From assembly GCA_934148995.1 (NCBI GenBank), contig CAKPDM010000001.1:1-64000 (forward strand): 64,000 bases of DNA, written 5' to 3'. Shown piece after piece: positions 1-8,246 of this stretch. The DNA comes from an uncultured Bacilli bacterium. Its GTDB lineage: Bacteria > Bacillota_I > Bacilli_A > RF39 > UBA660. The notes under the pieces are model-generated. The model worked only from the letters and a program-made list of their open reading frames with translations. It had not been told where the DNA came from and did no database searches. Both the position numbers and the translations under genes were made by a program. Position 1 is the first letter of the stretch. Each line of letters starts with the position of its first letter.

Positions 1-26
1 ATAAGAAAAATACAGGTTGCTTTTGA

Positions 27-1187
27 GCAATTTTTAAAAAGACTTATGGGTATCACAAAAACAGGTCATACTGGTATGATGAAGAAATTCCTTTTATAGA
101 AGCAGCAGAAATCGGTACAGAGAAAGTTATTAAAGACCATTCAACCATAGGAATTGTTGTAACTACTGATGGTTCGATTGGTGAATTTAATAGAAGTGAT
201 TATTTAGAAGCTGAGAATAGAGTTATTGAAGAATTAAAAGACATTGGAAAACCATTTATCGTTTTACTTAATACTACTCATCCTACTCTGCCTGAAACAG
301 AACGACTTGCTGAAAGTCTAAAAGAAGAATATAGTGTTCCCGTTTTACCAATTAATATTGATGCTATGAACGAACGAGAAATGACCACTATTTTAAGAGA
401 AGCTTTATATGAATTTCCAATTCTTGAGGTTCAAGTTAATATGCCAGAATGGATTGCTATTCTAAATCATGATAACCCTATTAAAAAAGTTTATATTGAA
501 GCTATCAAAAATAGTGTTATAGAAGTCGATAAATTAAGAGATATCGAACACATAACTGACCATTTCAAAGATTATGAGGAAATTGAAAAAGCTTATCTTT
601 CTAATGTAGACCCTGCTACTGGTATTGTTACTATTAACTTAGAAGCACCTAGTGATTTATATAATCAAGTATTAAAGGAAATTGTTAAGATTGATGTTAC
701 TAGTAAAGCTAGTTTATTATCATTATTTCAAGAGTATGAAGAAGCAAAAAGAGAATATGACCAAATCAAATATGCTCTTAAAATGGTAAAACAAACTGGT
801 TATGGTGTAGCTACTCCTTCACTTAATGATATGAAACTAGAAACACCAGAAATTATTAAACAAGGTCCAAGATATGGTGTTAAACTTAAAGCAATTGCTC
901 CTTCAATACATATGATTAGGGTAGATGTTAACTCTACTTTTGAACCAATAATCGGTAGTGAAACGCAAAGTAAAGAATTAATTGATTATCTAATGCGTGA
1001 TTATGAACATAATCCAAGTGAAATCTGGAAGAGTGAAATTTTCGGTAGAAGTTTAGATAATATTGTTCAAGAAGGAATTCAATCTAAACTAGCAATGATG
1101 CCTGATAACATTCGTTATAAATTACAACAAACACTTACCAAAGTTGTTAATAAAGGTTCAAGTAATATGATTGCTATTGTATTATAA
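27..1187 (+). CDS. spoIVA: Stage IV sporulation protein A, 5' incomplete
   Basis: SpoIVA is the ATPase that polymerises on the forespore surface as the basement layer of the spore coat. From base 72 the frame reads WYDEEIPFIEAAEIGT, then HSTIGIVVTTDG and GKPFIVLLN, and it ends in the family-typical IAIVL tail that binds the forespore side. These match the family from the middle of the GTPase-like domain to the end; the Walker A part would lie before the window. The first ATG in the visible frame (366) is internal, not the start. The frame has a TGA at 24-26, and bases 1-71 do not resemble SpoIVA in any frame I can read, so there is a frameshift, a decayed 5' part or a sequence error at the edge. 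A hairpin terminator follows directly. Confidence 0.85.
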   Translation, partial: AIFKKTYGYHKNRSYWYDEEIPFIEAAEIGTEKVIKDHSTIGIVVTTDGSIGEFNRSDYLEAENRVIEELKDIGKPFIVLLNTTHPTLPETERLAESLKEEYSVPVLPINIDAMNEREMTTILREALYEFPILEVQVNMPEWIAILNHDNPIKKVYIEAIKNSVIEVDKLRDIEHITDHFKDYEEIEKAYLSNVDPATGIVTINLEAPSDLYNQVLKEIVKIDVTSKASLLSLFQEYEEAKREYDQIKYALKMVKQTGYGVATPSLNDMKLETPEIIKQGPRYGVKLKAIAPSIHMIRVDVNSTFEPIIGSETQSKELIDYLMRDYEHNPSEIWKSEIFGRSLDNIVQEGIQSKLAMMPDNIRYKLQQTLTKVVNKGSSNMIAIVL

Positions 1188-1198
1188 ATTACTGTTTT

Positions 1199-1232
1199 GT
1201 GCTATTGAAAAATCACTAGCACTTTTTTTATT
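1199..1232 (+). terminator. Rho-independent terminator of spoIVA
   Basis: The arms GTGCTA and TAGCAC are followed by a run of seven T. It sits 11 bases after the spoIVA stop and separates spoIVA from the convergent gene at 1256. Confidence 0.75.
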
Positions 1233-1255
1233 TCTTATTTAAAGAAAAAAGAACA

Positions 1256-1726
1256 CTAATAAGTATTCTCTTCCATAGTATTTAATAATTTTCCTTTTTT
1301 TAAGACTTCTTCTTTTTTTTCAGAAAAGACATATTCTCCCTGTTCAATAAGAGTATAAAAATACTTTTCGATAAGCTTTTCATCAAATAAATAATATTTA
1401 TTTTGATACCAATAAACTTTATCAAGTGAAATAATATCTTCTTCAAAAGCAAGACCAATTTTCATCTCTCCAACTATCGTAATTCTAAGATCAATATGGT
1501 CTTCACCAAAAATAAAGTCTTCTTCTTTCTTAATCTCAAAAATTGTTCCTACTAACTTGTTATAGCCGACATTAACTTCATAAAAGCCAGTCTTTAAAAA
1601 GGAAAAATAATTATTATAAGTTAAGAGAAAATTCTTTAATTCTCTTATCATTTTATCCTTTTCTTCTAAATATAAATTTTTAGGAGTTATTAAAATAAAA
1701 CCATCACAGGTAGAAACAATTTTCAT
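1256..1726 (-). CDS. Hypothetical protein, 156 aa
   Basis: I do not recognise the family. The protein is soluble-looking and rich in Lys, Glu and Tyr, with no signal peptide or membrane segment. It begins MKIVSTCDGFILITPKN and is predicted mixed alpha/beta. The start at 1726 is supported by an AGGTGAT ribosome binding site six bases upstream. It is the last gene of a minus-strand run with engB, nrnA and ackA (34-base gap to engB), so it may be co-transcribed with engB. There is no sign of decay. Confidence 0.6.
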   Translation of the reverse strand: MKIVSTCDGFILITPKNLYLEEKDKMIRELKNFLLTYNNYFSFLKTGFYEVNVGYNKLVGTIFEIKKEEDFIFGEDHIDLRITIVGEMKIGLAFEEDIISLDKVYWYQNKYYLFDEKLIEKYFYTLIEQGEYVFSEKKEEVLKKGKLLNTMEENTY

Positions 1727-1760
1727 TATCTATCACCTAGTGTATGGTATGCATAACACT

Positions 1761-2357
1761 TTAAATGGTGTCTACTAGCAATTCATCAATTTGTTTTAAT
1801 ACTTCGTCTTTTCCTTCTTTTGTCACACTTGAGAAAACAATAATATTATCTCCCACTACTAAATCTAATGTTTCAAGTAGTTGTTTTTTACTCTTTTCTC
1901 TTTTACTTGAACCTACTTTATCTGATTTAGTTGCTACTATTGTAACAGGAATTTGATAATATTTAAGAAAATTATACATCATTATATCATCTTCAGTAGG
2001 TTTATGACGAAGGTCTACTAACATAAAAACTCTTTTTAATTCATCTCTTGTTTCTAGGTACTCTTCCATCATTTTACCAAACTTAGCTTGTATTGTCTTA
2101 CTAACTTCCGCATAACCATAACCTGGTACGTCTATTAAGTAAAAGTCATCATTTATATGATAAAAATTCAAAGTTTGTGTTTTACCAGGACGAGATGATG
2201 TATGAGCTAAATTTTTTCTATTTAACAAGGTATTAATGAAACTACTTTTTCCAACATTACTACGTCCTACTAGTAAAAATTCTTTTTGATGATTAGTAGG
2301 ATATTGGCTTCTTCTAGTAACAATCATTTCTAATTCTACATTATTTATCTTCATCAT
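1761..2357 (-). CDS. engB: Ribosome biogenesis GTPase EngB/YsxC
   Basis: EngB is an essential small GTPase that acts in maturation of the large ribosomal subunit. The P-loop GRSNVGKSSF lies near residue 30, switch I/G2 SRPGKTQTLN follows, G3 is DVPGYGYAE, G4 is TKSDK and the G5 region is FSSVTKEG. At 198 aa it has the family's length. I chose ATG 2357 because AGTGAG lies just upstream; a GTG at 2366 would add three residues with no ribosome site. The gene overlaps the end of the nrnA-like gene by 17 bases, so the two are probably translationally coupled. Confidence 0.93.
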   Translation of the reverse strand: MMKINNVELEMIVTRRSQYPTNHQKEFLLVGRSNVGKSSFINTLLNRKNLAHTSSRPGKTQTLNFYHINDDFYLIDVPGYGYAEVSKTIQAKFGKMMEEYLETRDELKRVFMLVDLRHKPTEDDIMMYNFLKYYQIPVTIVATKSDKVGSSKREKSKKQLLETLDLVVGDNIIVFSSVTKEGKDEVLKQIDELLVDTI

Positions 2358-3303
2358 TAAGCTCACTTTCTATATATTCTTTGGTTGCTTTATCTAAATC
2401 AGCAATTAATTCTTTAGCTAAGTCAAAGTTTGCAAGTCTAGCTCCACTAGCGTAAGCATGACCTCCACCATTATATCTTTCAGCTACTTTATTAATGACT
2501 GGTCCTCTTGATCTAATATTTACTCTAATGTTGTTATTTTTTACATCTTCAGTAGCAATAACCCAGACAAGTACTTCATCTATATAGTTGAAAAAGTTAA
2601 TCATATTTCCAGAGGAAGCACTATCAGCTTTAAATTTAGTTACAATATCATCAGTTATTAAAATAGAAGCCACTTTATTTTCAGATACTATCATATTTTC
2701 TTTAATATAGCCTTCTAGTCTTATTTCCTTCAAAGGTCTAATATAAAGTTTTTTATAAATATCTGATAAAGTAAACTGATATTTCTTCAAGTAATAACTA
2801 ACCAATGCAAAAGTTTTATAGCTAGAACTATCAAATAAAAATCTATTAGAGTCACTAACTAGACCACAATATAAACGCATTGCTATTGTTTTATTGCAAA
2901 CTAATTTTGATACTTTAAAGAACTCCATTAATATTTCTGATGTACTTGAAGCGGTAGTATCTATATGTTCTATTCCTCCAAAATCATCAATAAATGGGTG
3001 ATGATCTATTTTAATCACTTCTTTTGCTTTATCAAAAAATTTAAAATCTACTCTTTTCTTATCCGGTGTATCCAAAACAATTAATAGAAAGTTATCCATT
3101 TCATCGTAATGGTCTAACTTTCCAAGATAAGAAAATTTAGCACTACCATTTCCTACAGCTAGTACATTTTTTTTTGGAAATGTTAAAAGAATTGATTCTT
3201 TCAAAGATATTTGACTAGCTAAAGCATCTGGATCAGCTCCAACGTGTCTAGCAATAACTATATTGTCATATTTCTTTATTTTACGATAAATTTGATTCCA
3301 CAT
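2341..3303 (-). CDS. nrnA: DHH/DHHA1 phosphoesterase, NrnA-like
   Basis: NrnA-type enzymes degrade nanoRNAs and in many Firmicutes also hydrolyse pAp or cyclic dinucleotide products. The DHH motifs are visible: ARHVGADPDAL (motif I, metal Asp), VLDTPD (motif II), the signature KIDHHPFIDDFG (motif III) and a later VSDSNRF. The C-terminal DHHA1 domain ends with the nucleotide-binding NGGGHAYASGA. There is no GdpP-type membrane or PAS part, so it is the short 320-aa type. The start lies five bases after the acetate kinase stop, so ackA-nrnA-engB looks like one operon. The exact substrate cannot be told from sequence. Confidence 0.85.
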   Translation of the reverse strand: MWNQIYRKIKKYDNIVIARHVGADPDALASQISLKESILLTFPKKNVLAVGNGSAKFSYLGKLDHYDEMDNFLLIVLDTPDKKRVDFKFFDKAKEVIKIDHHPFIDDFGGIEHIDTTASSTSEILMEFFKVSKLVCNKTIAMRLYCGLVSDSNRFLFDSSSYKTFALVSYYLKKYQFTLSDIYKKLYIRPLKEIRLEGYIKENMIVSENKVASILITDDIVTKFKADSASSGNMINFFNYIDEVLVWVIATEDVKNNNIRVNIRSRGPVINKVAERYNGGGHAYASGARLANFDLAKELIADLDKATKEYIESELNDEDK

Positions 3304-3308
3304 ATTTA

Positions 3309-4493
3309 TTATCCATTCTGATGTAAGAAAAACAATGTATCTCTAGCTATCATTAACTCTTCATCTGTTGGAATAACATATACTAGACAACTAGAGTCAT
3401 CACTACTAATTTTAGCTGTTTCACCCATAATATTATTTTTGTCTTCATCTATTTTAATACCTAAACATTTTAAATTTTCACATACAGCTTTTCTTACTGG
3501 TACGCTATTTTCACCGACACCAGCAGTAAAACAAATTACATCTGCACCATTTAATAAAACGTAGTATTTTGCAATATAATCTGTTATTGTTCTTACATAC
3601 TTATTGAAAGCTAGTTTTGCTTGTTCATCACCTTCATTTACTAAAGAGATTACATCACGCATATCACTACTTTTTCCACTAAGTCCTAAAAGACCAGATT
3701 TTTTATTTAAAGCATTTACTACTTCACTAGCATTTAATCCTTCTTGTTCCATAACATAAGGAATAATTGATGGATCAACATCACCTGATCTTGTTCCCAT
3801 CATTATACCAGCTAATGGGGTGAAGCCCATTGAAGTATCAACACATTTTCCATCTTTTACAGCTGTTATTGAACCACCATTTCCGATATGACAGCTAATT
3901 ATCTTTAAGTCTTTTCTTCCTAATTCTTTAGTAATTTTTTCTGTTATATAGCGATGACTTGTTCCATGGAAACCATATTTACGAACTCCATATTTGGTAT
4001 ACCATTCATAAGGTACAGGATATAAGTAAGTTTCTTTTTCCATTGTTTGATGAAAAGCGGTATCAAATACACCTACCATTAATACGTTTGGTAAAACTTC
4101 TCTAAAAGCTTCGATTCCTAAAACGTTAGCTGGATTATGAAGTGGTGCAAAGTCTTTGAATGCCAATAAATCGTTTACTACTTCATCTGTAATAACAACA
4201 CTAGATGCGTATTTATCTTTACCGTGAACTAAACGATGTCCAACACCATCAATTTCATCAAGTGATTTAATTATTTCAAGTGATATTAGTTTTTCTAATA
4301 GAATTTTAACAGCATCTGTATGATTCTTTAATTCTACTTCTTCTTTAATTTTTTGTCCTTGATATTTAATTGTATAAACTCCATCAAGTCCAATTCGTTC
4401 AAATAGTCCACTAGCTATTACTTCTTCATTATTCATTTCAAATAAACTAAATTTTAGAGAACTACTTCCTGTATTAATTGATAAAATTTTCAT
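3309..4493 (-). CDS. ackA: Acetate kinase (copy 1)
   Basis: Acetate kinase interconverts acetyl phosphate plus ADP and acetate plus ATP, and is the ATP-yielding last step of acetate fermentation. The family signatures are intact: N-terminal ILSINTGSSSLKFSLF, HRLVHG, FDTAFHQTM, YGFHGTSHRYI, HIGNGGSI and the C-terminal VIPTDEELMIARDT. The length (394 aa) is normal. A strong terminator at 4529-4561 separates it from the next gene upstream, so it starts its own transcript and is followed closely by nrnA and engB. No phosphotransacetylase gene lies in the window. A second, divergent copy is at 5314. Confidence 0.95.
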   Translation of the reverse strand: MKILSINTGSSSLKFSLFEMNNEEVIASGLFERIGLDGVYTIKYQGQKIKEEVELKNHTDAVKILLEKLISLEIIKSLDEIDGVGHRLVHGKDKYASSVVITDEVVNDLLAFKDFAPLHNPANVLGIEAFREVLPNVLMVGVFDTAFHQTMEKETYLYPVPYEWYTKYGVRKYGFHGTSHRYITEKITKELGRKDLKIISCHIGNGGSITAVKDGKCVDTSMGFTPLAGIMMGTRSGDVDPSIIPYVMEQEGLNASEVVNALNKKSGLLGLSGKSSDMRDVISLVNEGDEQAKLAFNKYVRTITDYIAKYYVLLNGADVICFTAGVGENSVPVRKAVCENLKCLGIKIDEDKNNIMGETAKISSDDSSCLVYVIPTDEELMIARDTLFFLHQNG

Positions 4494-4528
4494 AATATTC
4501 CTCTTTTCTAAAACAACTTTATTATATC

Positions 4529-4561
4529 TAAAAAAGATAGAAATGTAAACTTTCTATCTTG
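4529..4561 (-). terminator. Terminator of the ackA2-JAMM unit
   Basis: On the minus strand GATAGAAA pairs perfectly with TTTCTATC around a seven-base loop, followed by six T. It lies after the JAMM-like gene and before the first acetate kinase, so the two kinases belong to separate transcripts. Confidence 0.8.
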
Positions 4562-4599
4562 GTATAAATGATTAGAGTAAATATTCATCTTATAAGTAA

Positions 4600-5295
4600 T
4601 TATCTGCGTCCTGTTCGGTGATAATTTTCTTCTTGATTCATATTGTAACAATTAACTGATCTAAGACCATTTTCCTTTCTTACATAAACATTAGTAAAGC
4701 GATAGAAATTGTCACTAATATTGTCATAGAATAAAAAGTTAATATCACCTGTGCTTGTCACTAAACAACTGGTTAGTTCGATTTGTTTATTTCTAAATGC
4801 AGAGTTATTTTGGTTCATTTCTATATAAGAAGCAAAGTCTCCAAGTGAAAAGTTCTGATGAAACTTGCTTATTGATGGATGAGAATGTCCATGACAAACT
4901 ACAAAGTTCGAATTTAAATTATTATCGATTCTTCTTGTTAAATCATCAATCATAATCTGATTAAAAACTGCTTCTGTACTTTGTCTATTATCTCTGTTAC
5001 TATTTGTAAAAAAATCATCAAATTCAATTGTATTATTAGCAGTTTCTCTCCCATATAGAAAAAATGGTACTTCTTTATCTTCTTTATTAGTAACATCTTG
5101 AATAGCTTGAAGAGAGCCATATACCTTATCGCTTAATATAATTGTAGCATTTGGCATATTGTTAATGGTTTCAGAATTAATTGGTGTCATTTCTCCATAG
5201 TTATAAGTATCAAAGTTATACTTATGATATATACCATATGGATTTTTATTTATCATTATATCTTTTGCTTTTTGAACACACTCTTCTCTTGTCAT
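4600..5295 (-). CDS. JAMM/MPN-like putative metalloprotease
   Basis: This 231-aa protein carries CHGHSHP near residue 134, followed after ten residues by SLGD, which resembles the H-x-H...S-x-x-D zinc site of JAMM (JAB1/MPN) isopeptidases. An upstream FLYGRE could supply the usual glutamate. The canonical spacing is x7, so the site is lengthened. RadC-type and Rri1-type proteins have the same order of ligands. There is no signal peptide or membrane segment, so it is probably cytosolic. It lies between two acetate kinase genes, 18 bases after ackA2, and probably shares its transcript. Substrate and role are unknown; a non-catalytic or non-protease role is possible. Confidence 0.5.
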   Translation of the reverse strand: MTREECVQKAKDIMINKNPYGIYHKYNFDTYNYGEMTPINSETINNMPNATIILSDKVYGSLQAIQDVTNKEDKEVPFFLYGRETANNTIEFDDFFTNSNRDNRQSTEAVFNQIMIDDLTRRIDNNLNSNFVVCHGHSHPSISKFHQNFSLGDFASYIEMNQNNSAFRNKQIELTSCLVTSTGDINFLFYDNISDNFYRFTNVYVRKENGLRSVNCYNMNQEENYHRTGRR

Positions 5296-5313
5296 TTGAT
5301 ACTCCCTAAGCTT

Positions 5314-6507
5314 TTATTCTTCTACTGTTAAATTATAAGTATCTCTTGCAATCATTAATTCTTCATCGGTTGCTAAAACATAAACTGGTATTTTAGATTC
5401 AGCACTAGAAATAATTCCTTCTATACCTTTTCTTACGATTGTTTCCTTATTCTTTTCTTCATCTAAATAAATTCCTAATGGATAAAGCTTATTAACTGCT
5501 TCTTTTCTGATAATGTCATCATTTTCTCCACCACCAGCAGTGAAACAAATAGCATCTACTTTTCCACCTAGTTTAACATAGTATTTTGCAACATAATCAA
5601 CTATTTTATCAGTATACATATCAAGTGCTAATAAAGCTTTAGCATCACGTGCTTCATAAGCTCTATCGATATCTCTTAAATCGCTCATTCCAGCGATTCC
5701 TTCAAGACCACTCTTCTTATTTAACTGACTATCCATCCAGTCTAAGTTTCTTTCTTCCTTTTTCATTATATAAGAAAGAATTGAGTAATCTATATCACCT
5801 GATCTTGTTCCCATCATAATTCCAGCATTTGGTGTGAATCCCATTGATGTATCAATAGATTTACCATCTTTTACTGCTGTTATAGAAGCACCATTTCCAA
5901 TATGACAAATAATCAGATTAGGATTTTTTCCTAGGATTTCTTTCATTTTTTCTGTAATAAACTTATGACTTAGTCCATGAAAGCCATATTTTCTAACATC
6001 ATACTTAACATACCATTCATATGGTACTGGATATAAATATGTTTTTTCTTTCATTGTTTGATGAAAAGCAGTATCAAAGCAAGCTACTAACTTAGCATTA
6101 GGAATATTTTTCTTAAAGGCATAGATTCCTTTTAAAGCTGCTGGATTATGAAGTGGTGCTAAATCACTAATTTCTTCAATCTCCATTAATACTCTATCGG
6201 TTATTTCAACTGATTTAGAATATTTATTTCCACCATGAACAACACGGTTTCCGACTGCTTCGATTTCATCTAAAGAAGATATTACTTTATTATTTATTAA
6301 TTCTTCTAGTAAAATCTTGACAGCTTCATTATGGTCTTTTAAAGGAACATCTTTACTAATTTTTTCATCACCAATTCTGATGCTATAACAACTTCCAAAA
6401 AGACCAATTCGCTCAAACATTCCTTTCATTAAAAGTTTTTCTTCTGGCATTTCGTATAAGCGAAATTTTAAAGAACTACTCCCAGCGTTAACTGATAATA
6501 ATTTCAT
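5314..6507 (-). CDS. ackA2: Acetate kinase family protein (copy 2)
   Basis: This 397-aa paralogue of the gene at 3309 keeps the signatures LLSVNAGSSSLKFRLYE, NRVVHG, FDTAFHQTM, YGFHGLSHKFI, HIGNGASI and LATDEELMIARDT, so it should be an active ASKHA-fold carboxylate kinase. The two copies are clearly divergent in sequence, which argues for an old duplication or separate acquisition rather than a recent copy. It may prefer acetate like copy 1 or another short acid such as propionate. It heads a short unit with the JAMM-like gene. The start has an AGGAG-like site nine bases upstream. Confidence 0.9.
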   Translation of the reverse strand: MKLLSVNAGSSSLKFRLYEMPEEKLLMKGMFERIGLFGSCYSIRIGDEKISKDVPLKDHNEAVKILLEELINNKVISSLDEIEAVGNRVVHGGNKYSKSVEITDRVLMEIEEISDLAPLHNPAALKGIYAFKKNIPNAKLVACFDTAFHQTMKEKTYLYPVPYEWYVKYDVRKYGFHGLSHKFITEKMKEILGKNPNLIICHIGNGASITAVKDGKSIDTSMGFTPNAGIMMGTRSGDIDYSILSYIMKKEERNLDWMDSQLNKKSGLEGIAGMSDLRDIDRAYEARDAKALLALDMYTDKIVDYVAKYYVKLGGKVDAICFTAGGGENDDIIRKEAVNKLYPLGIYLDEEKNKETIVRKGIEGIISSAESKIPVYVLATDEELMIARDTYNLTVEE

Positions 6508-6622
6508 TTTTTTGCATCTCCTTTTACTTATTGTAACAGAACATATTTAAAAATTCCAATTATTTTGTTACTTTATATGATAGCCATTAGAATTTAGTCC
6601 TATTTTCTTCAAGACTTTAACT

Positions 6623-6688
6623 TTATTTTCTATATTCATCTTTCAGAATTTTTTCCAGATTTATAATTTCTTCATATTTGTCAAACAT
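6623..6688 (-). CDS. Possible 21-aa leader peptide or gene remnant
   Basis: A very short frame begins MFDKYEEI and ends EYRK*. It has a good TTAGGTGA ribosome site eight bases before the ATG. A second frame (6639 down to 6568, beginning MNIENKVK) overlaps its end. The pair may be one decayed small gene split by a frameshift, or a chance pair in the 260-base gap between ackA2 and the SASP gene. Confidence 0.25.
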   Translation of the reverse strand: MFDKYEEIINLEKILKDEYRK

Positions 6689-6724
6689 TTTAAATCACCT
6701 AACTTTATTATAAATAAATCAAAC

Positions 6725-6753
6725 AAAAAAAGATAGGCTTTTTCAGCCTATCG
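6725..6753 (-). terminator. Terminator of the SASP gene
   Basis: On the minus strand a perfect GATAGGCT / AGCCTATC stem is followed by seven T, 17 bases after the SASP stop codon. Confidence 0.85.
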
Positions 6754-6769
6754 ACTAAGTTATCTATTA

Positions 6770-6985
6770 TTATTTGTTAGTATAACTTCCGCTTACTTGA
6801 TTAAGTCCATTTTGAACTAAACGTCTTGTGATTTCACCACCAACTGATCCGTTGGCACGAGAAGTAGCATCTGGTCCTAAATTAACACCGAATTCATTAG
6901 CGATTTCGTATTTCATTTTATCGATAGCTTGTTTAGCACCAGGAACACGCATCTTCATTGAACTGTTGTTACTTGAATTAGTCAT
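6770..6985 (-). CDS. sspA-like: Alpha/beta-type small acid-soluble spore protein
   Basis: SASPs coat and protect DNA in the dormant spore and are degraded by the Gpr protease on germination. The 71-aa protein has the family core: a YEIANEFG stretch matching the Gpr cleavage region, then [20 protein letters not shown] and ITRRLV. An excellent AGGAGGTG ribosome site precedes the ATG and a strong terminator follows, so it is a monocistronic, highly expressed gene as expected. Forespore (sigma G) control is expected for the family; I did not define the promoter. Confidence 0.95.
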   Translation of the reverse strand: MTNSSNNSSMKMRVPGAKQAIDKMKYEIANEFGVNLGPDATSRANGSVGGEITRRLVQNGLNQVSGSYTNK

Positions 6986-7058
6986 TGTTTCACCTCCTAC
7001 ATTAGTAGAATGTGAAGTTTTTTAAATTTCATACATCTTTTTTTATGGTAATTTTTTC

Positions 7059-8246
7059 CTATAGAAATTCTTTTAAATTTTCTTCTTGTTCGTTTTTAAT
7101 TTTTAAAGTAAATGTCTCATTAACGGTTTCTTTTAAAAGTTCTTCAAAGGAAAAAGTTTCTTCTTGTTTAATACATTCATCTAAGCTTGGATTAATAACG
7201 GGATGTTTAGGAACAAATACTGTACAACAATCTTCATATGGTAAGATACTAGTTTCATAAGTATCAATTTTTTTAGCAATATCAATTATTTCTAATTTAT
7301 CGAAACAAGCTACTGGTCTAATAACTGGATAATTAGTTACATTATTAATAACATGCATACTGTGTAAAGTCTGACTTGCTACTTGACCAATACTTTCACC
7401 ATTAATAATAGCATAAGCTTTATTTTTCTTAGCTAACATTTCCATTATTCGATACATCATTCGACGCATTATAGTGATAACATAATCTTCTTTAACATTT
7501 TTATAAATTTCTTCTTGAATTTTGGTAAATGGTACAATGTGAACTTTTACTTCGTTTTGATATTTAGCAAGTTTTTTAGCTAACGTTAAAACTTTCTCTC
7601 TAGCTTCTAAACTAGTATGTGGTATAGCTTCAAAGTAAACTGCATCAACTTTAATTCCACGTTTCATAGCAAGATAACCTGCTACTGGTGAATCAATTCC
7701 ACCACTTAACATTAATAATCCTTTTGGTTGTGTGCCAATTGGGTAACCGCCAAGTCCTTTAAAAGCATTATAATAAATTAATGTTTTTTCTTTTAATATT
7801 TCTATATTGATAATAACTTCAGGATTATGAACATCTACTTTTATATTGTTTTTATTCTTTAAAACTATTCCTCCAAAATATGGTGCTAACTCTTCACTAG
7901 TTCCTTTAAAGGATTTATCACTTCTTTTAACTTTTACTTTAAAGGTTTTAAATTCAACTTTTTCCACAGTTTCTGTTAATAACTTAGTAATTTCTTCTTT
8001 GGTTGATTCACAAGTATATATCATATGATAAGAATGAATTCCAAATGTTCTTTTTATAGCATTTATTACTTGCTCTTCTTCCTCCTCATCGTATGTTATA
8101 TACATCCTCGCCAAGTCCATAGTTATATTGGCATTATAGTTTTTTAATTTTGTTTCTAAATTATTTTTTAAGGTTTTAACAAAGAAATTTCTATTACCTT
8201 TTTTGGTAGTTAATTCTCCATATTTTATTAATATCATTTTCTCCAT
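7059..8246 (-). CDS. thiI: tRNA 4-thiouridine synthase ThiI
   Basis: ThiI adenylates U8 of tRNA and inserts sulfur to make 4-thiouridine; in many species it also supports thiazole synthesis. The N-terminal ferredoxin-like/THUMP region spans about residues 1-165, followed by the PP-loop LLMLSGGIDSPVAGY. The protein is 395 aa and lacks the C-terminal rhodanese domain, as in Bacillus, so sulfur must come from a dedicated desulfurase. That partner is the gene directly upstream: its TAA overlaps the thiI ATG by one base (TAATG). A GGAGGAG site precedes the start. Confidence 0.95.
   Translation of the reverse strand: MEKMILIKYGELTTKKGNRNFFVKTLKNNLETKLKNYNANITMDLARMYITYDEEEEEQVINAIKRTFGIHSYHMIYTCESTKEEITKLLTETVEKVEFKTFKVKVKRSDKSFKGTSEELAPYFGGIVLKNKNNIKVDVHNPEVIINIEILKEKTLIYYNAFKGLGGYPIGTQPKGLLMLSGGIDSPVAGYLAMKRGIKVDAVYFEAIPHTSLEAREKVLTLAKKLAKYQNEVKVHIVPFTKIQEEIYKNVKEDYVITIMRRMMYRIMEMLAKKNKAYAIINGESIGQVASQTLHSMHVINNVTNYPVIRPVACFDKLEIIDIAKKIDTYETSILPYEDCCTVFVPKHPVINPSLDECIKQEETFSFEELLKETVNETFTLKIKNEQEENLKEFL

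Noticed and set aside
24..26. TGA read as Trp (genetic code 4) to rescue the spoIVA frame
   Set aside because: TGA terminates dnaD and the UbiB-like gene at sensible places, and Trp is TGG throughout.
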